Source: CAUZWH01 sp965247665 (GTDB lineage Bacteria; Pseudomonadota; Alphaproteobacteria; SHVV01). Taken from it: DNA of 64,000 nt. The first letter of the stretch is position 1. Each line of letters begins with the position of its first letter. The DNA is taken from NCBI GenBank assembly GCA_965247665.1, contig CBDFHH010000004.1, positions 620,001 to 684,000 on the forward strand, given 5' to 3'. Positions 61,342-64,000 of the stretch are shown here, piece after piece. The translations under genes were made by a program, and so were the position numbers. The notes below the pieces were generated by a model that searched no databases, was not told where the DNA came from, and saw only the letters and a program-made list of their open reading frames with translations.

Positions 61342-62604
61342 CTACAGGTCTGAAAGCGCGTCGGCCGGCGGGGTTCGTGCCGCTCGGAATGCCGGATAGA
61401 GCGCCGCAATCAGTGCGGTGAGAAGCAGCGCAACGGACGCCCAGATCCAAGCCGTCACGCTGTACCCGATGCGCAGACTCGGGGTGAGCAACACGCCGCC
61501 CATCGAGGTATTTCCGTAAAGCCAGTCCAGGTTCGGAGGAGTGTTGTGCCACCATGCCATGAGCGGATAGGTGATGACGGCGCCGAGGGCGAGGCCGCAA
61601 ATGCCAATGGCCACGGATTCGGAAAACACCACCCCCATGATCGAACGCGGTGTCGCTCCGATCGCGAGCATGACGGCGAACTCCCGTCGGCGCTCGAACG
61701 TGGCGATCAACATCGTGTTCGCGACGCCAAAGATGGCGACCGTGAACACGATCACGAGCATGATCCAATACGCGCCCTCAACCAACCCGACATAATCGAC
61801 GATTACGGGGTTGAGTTCGGTCCAGGGGGCGATCGTGATGCCATAGTCGGCCTCACCGATACTGTCTGCCAGCCGCCGGGCCACCGCCTCCGCGGCTTTC
61901 GGATTTGCAGTGACGACCGCAATCTCGTGGATGCGGCTTGGACTCAGGACCATCAACTCTTGAAGATCATCGATCGGCATCACCACGAACGTCGTGTCGA
62001 ACTCGACGAGGCCGGTACGAAACAGTCCCACCAGCGTATAGAGATCATTGGCTATGGAGCCGTCCGCCCCGGGAGCGACGAGAACGATCTCATCGCCGAA
62101 GCCGGCACTCAGTTGGCGCGCCATCTCCTGGCCCATGACCAGTTCGCGCGTTCCGGCGATTGGCAATCGGCCGCCGGCGAGCCGATCCAGAAAGCGACTT
62201 ACGGCGATTTCACGATCGGGATCGACGCCCATGAGGACGCCGGCGGATGTCGAATCGCCCGAACCGATCAACGCGCCCGCATAGACTCGCGGCGTCGCCG
62301 CCGTCACCGATCGGTCGGATTCAATCCTGCCCAGAAGACCCCCGATGTCGACGCCGTCGCGGCCGCCGATGGTGTCATAGAGACCCCTCGCTGGGCGGTA
62401 CTCTGCGTCATGAATCTCGATCTGCCCGCCGACGAGAGAGGTCGCATTGTCGATCAGTTCATCCGTGATCCCGGTCGACCATCCGACCATGAACACCACA
62501 GCGAAGTAGCCGGCGGCCAGTCCGGCAGCGGTAATGACCGTACGCTTCGGATTCCGGCCGAGATTGCGCCAACCTATACGCAACCATGGCGGCGATGAGC
62601 GCAT
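61342..62604 (-). CDS. FtsX/MacB-like ABC permease, first
   Basis: A 420-residue permease of the same layout. The N-terminal RIGWRNLGRNPKRTVITAAG opening is typical for this group. The periplasmic domain spans about residues 50-270, and three C-terminal helices surround the EFAVMLAIGATPRSIMGVVF coupling loop. It starts 8 bp after the upstream LolA-like gene, indicating co-translation. Together with the ATPase it forms a mechanotransmission-type transporter. Confidence 0.92.
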   Translation of the reverse strand: MRSSPPWLRIGWRNLGRNPKRTVITAAGLAAGYFAVVFMVGWSTGITDELIDNATSLVGGQIEIHDAEYRPARGLYDTIGGRDGVDIGGLLGRIESDRSVTAATPRVYAGALIGSGDSTSAGVLMGVDPDREIAVSRFLDRLAGGRLPIAGTRELVMGQEMARQLSAGFGDEIVLVAPGADGSIANDLYTLVGLFRTGLVEFDTTFVVMPIDDLQELMVLSPSRIHEIAVVTANPKAAEAVARRLADSIGEADYGITIAPWTELNPVIVDYVGLVEGAYWIMLVIVFTVAIFGVANTMLIATFERRREFAVMLAIGATPRSIMGVVFSESVAIGICGLALGAVITYPLMAWWHNTPPNLDWLYGNTSMGGVLLTPSLRIGYSVTAWIWASVALLLTALIAALYPAFRAARTPPADALSDL

Positions 62605-62611
62605 GGAGATG

Positions 62612-63379
62612 CTATCTGCCCTTTTTCAGGTTCCGTAACGAAAAGAAGGAAGGCTCGATGTCAATATCGAATTCGAGCTCCCGGTAACGGATCGTCGTAC
62701 GTTCTCCCGGCGCGTCGGCCGGATGCATACGCATTTTGCTCGGCAGCAAGCGGCCGCCCAACCTCCGAAACCCACCGAACTCAAGGGTACGGGCCAATTG
62801 ACCGTCCTCGTCGTAATATTTTGCCCAAAGCGGCATCAAATCGTCCTGTCGCACCCGGAAGTCGATATGCCCCCACACCACGGCGGCTTCAGGCTTCGGG
62901 GTCAAGAAAAAGTCCCATATCGCGACGCCCTCGGAATCGTCGCCGTCGAATGCAATCGCGATGTCGTAGTCCTCAACCAGCGAACTCTCTTTCACGAGAT
63001 CGTCGTTGGTGAAGTGCGACCCCATCCACGATCCGCCCATCAGCGATGCCGGAATCTTGACCGTTCGATCGACCTTCGGAAGATAATTCCAGATATTGCC
63101 CTTGGCCTTCAACGTGGCAATTCCAGCTTCCTTCTTAGGTGTAAGGAGACGGACCAGCGAGTATTCGTTGCCCAATGACCACATCTCCATCGTCATCTGA
63201 CGTTTCCAATTCTCGGTTGCCACCGTCATGGTTGCTATAATTTGGCTCGAGTCGCCGCGCAGAATCCGATCGATGTGATCCATAATCGCGCGGGCGTCAG
63301 TTTGTGCCGCCGAGGGAGGTGTAACAAAGAGACAGACGAAGACCGCAACAGCCGAGAGGTGAGGAAGAAGATGGGCCAT
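62612..63379 (-). CDS. outer-membrane lipoprotein-sorting (LolA-like) periplasmic protein
   Basis: A 255-residue protein with a signal peptide (MAHLLPHLSAVAVFVCLFVT, cleavage near PPSAAQ) followed by the MDHIDRILRGDSSQIIATMT segment. The GNIWNYLPKVDRTVKIPASL and MGGSWMGSHFTNDDLV blocks are typical of the 'outer membrane lipoprotein-sorting protein' (LolA_like, DUF4292/TIGR family) found beside FtsX-like permeases. The ATG at 63379 begins the signal peptide; upstream in-frame codons are not homologous. I infer that it is a lipid or lipoprotein carrier between the inner-membrane complex and the barrel encoded downstream. Confidence 0.9.
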   Translation of the reverse strand: MAHLLPHLSAVAVFVCLFVTPPSAAQTDARAIMDHIDRILRGDSSQIIATMTVATENWKRQMTMEMWSLGNEYSLVRLLTPKKEAGIATLKAKGNIWNYLPKVDRTVKIPASLMGGSWMGSHFTNDDLVKESSLVEDYDIAIAFDGDDSEGVAIWDFFLTPKPEAAVVWGHIDFRVRQDDLMPLWAKYYDEDGQLARTLEFGGFRRLGGRLLPSKMRMHPADAPGERTTIRYRELEFDIDIEPSFFSLRNLKKGR

Positions 63380-64000
63380 GGGTTTTTGCGAACGCTTGGA
63401 TGATGGGGGCGATGCAGTGGCGACAGGCTTTTGGCCACTCGGCAGCATTCCGAGTGTGTCCTCGTTGTTCGTCATGCCGCAGGATTCGTTCCGAATCGAT
63501 TGCCTTGCCGGTGTTGTCGCACCCTTGGTTATTACGACCTGGAGCGCAACGCTTTACCGTTTGGGTACAGTTTGGACACGGTTGCGCTCAACATGCTTCG
63601 ACAACCGGGCTCTTTTGGAGCAAGGGCGACCCTTCCCGTTTTACCGGCCGGAGTCGAGTGGTTTGCAAGCATGAGTATGTGTCTGCCGCAATTCGGTCAC
63701 TGTTCCAGTGGACATGTCGTCGGCTTGCCCCGGCGCGGCATCTGGCCTGACGCGACGCCCGCCTTGCTCTCCGCCATGGCGTCCATGGCCATCGGCTGCC
63801 CAGCGCGGTCGCAGAGCACGCGGCCGGCGCGCGAGACGTCGGCCAAGGCATGCGTGATGAGGACGCTCATATTGTCGGTCAATACCAGGCCGCGTCCTTG
63901 AGCAGGGCGTCCTGCTTCGGGAGAACGCCTCGGTCGATCCGCTCATGCATCCGCCCGCCCGCGACGGTAAGCTGTGAAGCTCATAGGTCACGCCACGCAT
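63380..64000. other. unassigned right edge of the window
   Basis: Open frames exist, for example on the minus strand from 63882 to 63697 (starting MTDNMSVLITHALADVSRAG), but none shows a family I can name. A minus-strand reading from the right edge changes frame near 63955, where HERIDRGVLPKQDALLKDAA-like sequence appears, suggesting an eroded gene. The promoter of the export cluster should lie within about 63380-63600. Confidence 0.4.

Noticed and set aside
1..64000. A CRISPR array or defence island
   Set aside because: No regularly spaced direct repeats and no Cas, restriction or abortive-infection families were seen.

Overview
The window reads as a high-GC alphaproteobacterial chromosome, most like Rhodospirillales. 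The evidence is the gene order clpS-clpA, GNAT, RidA, EipB/DUF1849, rpmG, rnr-topA-dprA-plsY-pyrC'-pyrB-ruvX and gatCAB, together with frequent GTG starts and overlapping stop/start codons. No rRNA, tRNA or CRISPR array was recognised.

Layout. 0-3 kb: the 3' end of galU, then ugd (UDP-glucuronate supply) and psuG. 3-9 kb: a leftward operon with four tandem PhyH-type Fe(II)/2-oxoglutarate dioxygenases feeding into an SsuABC/TauABC-type importer whose binding-protein gene is internally deleted. 9-18 kb: a D,D-carboxypeptidase with a SPOR domain, a TPR-sulfotransferase, clpS-clpA, a GNAT/FemAB-like protein, a shattered glycerophosphodiesterase gene and two tandem RidA genes. 18.3-23.4 kb: two IS6-like elements and two truncated, mutually inverted copies of one phage-type integrase, bracketing a small core cassette (eipB, a ROK sugar kinase, rpmG). 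The element appears to have removed the eipB start codon.

23.4-39.2 kb is accessory DNA. It holds a nitrilase-family amidohydrolase with a complete Urt/Liv-type importer, and then a second catabolic set: polyamine-type binding protein, amidase, Rieske oxygenase and two permeases, with no ATPase gene seen. Around these lie IS481-like, IS5, IS1380, IS6 and IS630 debris, one IS630 nested inside an IS6 copy, and two palindromic repeat elements. Rightwards of 39.2 kb the core resumes with MFS, NUDIX, rnr, topA, dprA, plsY, pyrC', pyrB and ruvX leftward, and gatCAB rightward. I infer that the 22-39 kb block was inserted between rpmG and the MFS/NUDIX/rnr operon.

54.5-57.5 kb carries a metal-receptor protein, two glutathione-transferase paralogues and gene debris. 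58.1-63.4 kb is a leftward five-gene export cluster: a LolA-like periplasmic protein, two FtsX/MacB-like permeases, a LolD/MacB-like ATPase and a frameshifted outer-membrane beta-barrel protein.

How genes work together: pyrC' has lost dihydroorotase metal ligands and is probably a structural partner of PyrB. The four PhyH oxygenases are the best candidate for an undescribed pathway, because they are clearly paralogous, keep their catalytic residues and are translationally coupled. Several genes are broken by indels (binding protein, GDPD, barrel protein, all transposases). This may be real decay or, for single-base cases, sequencing error in an assembled genome.
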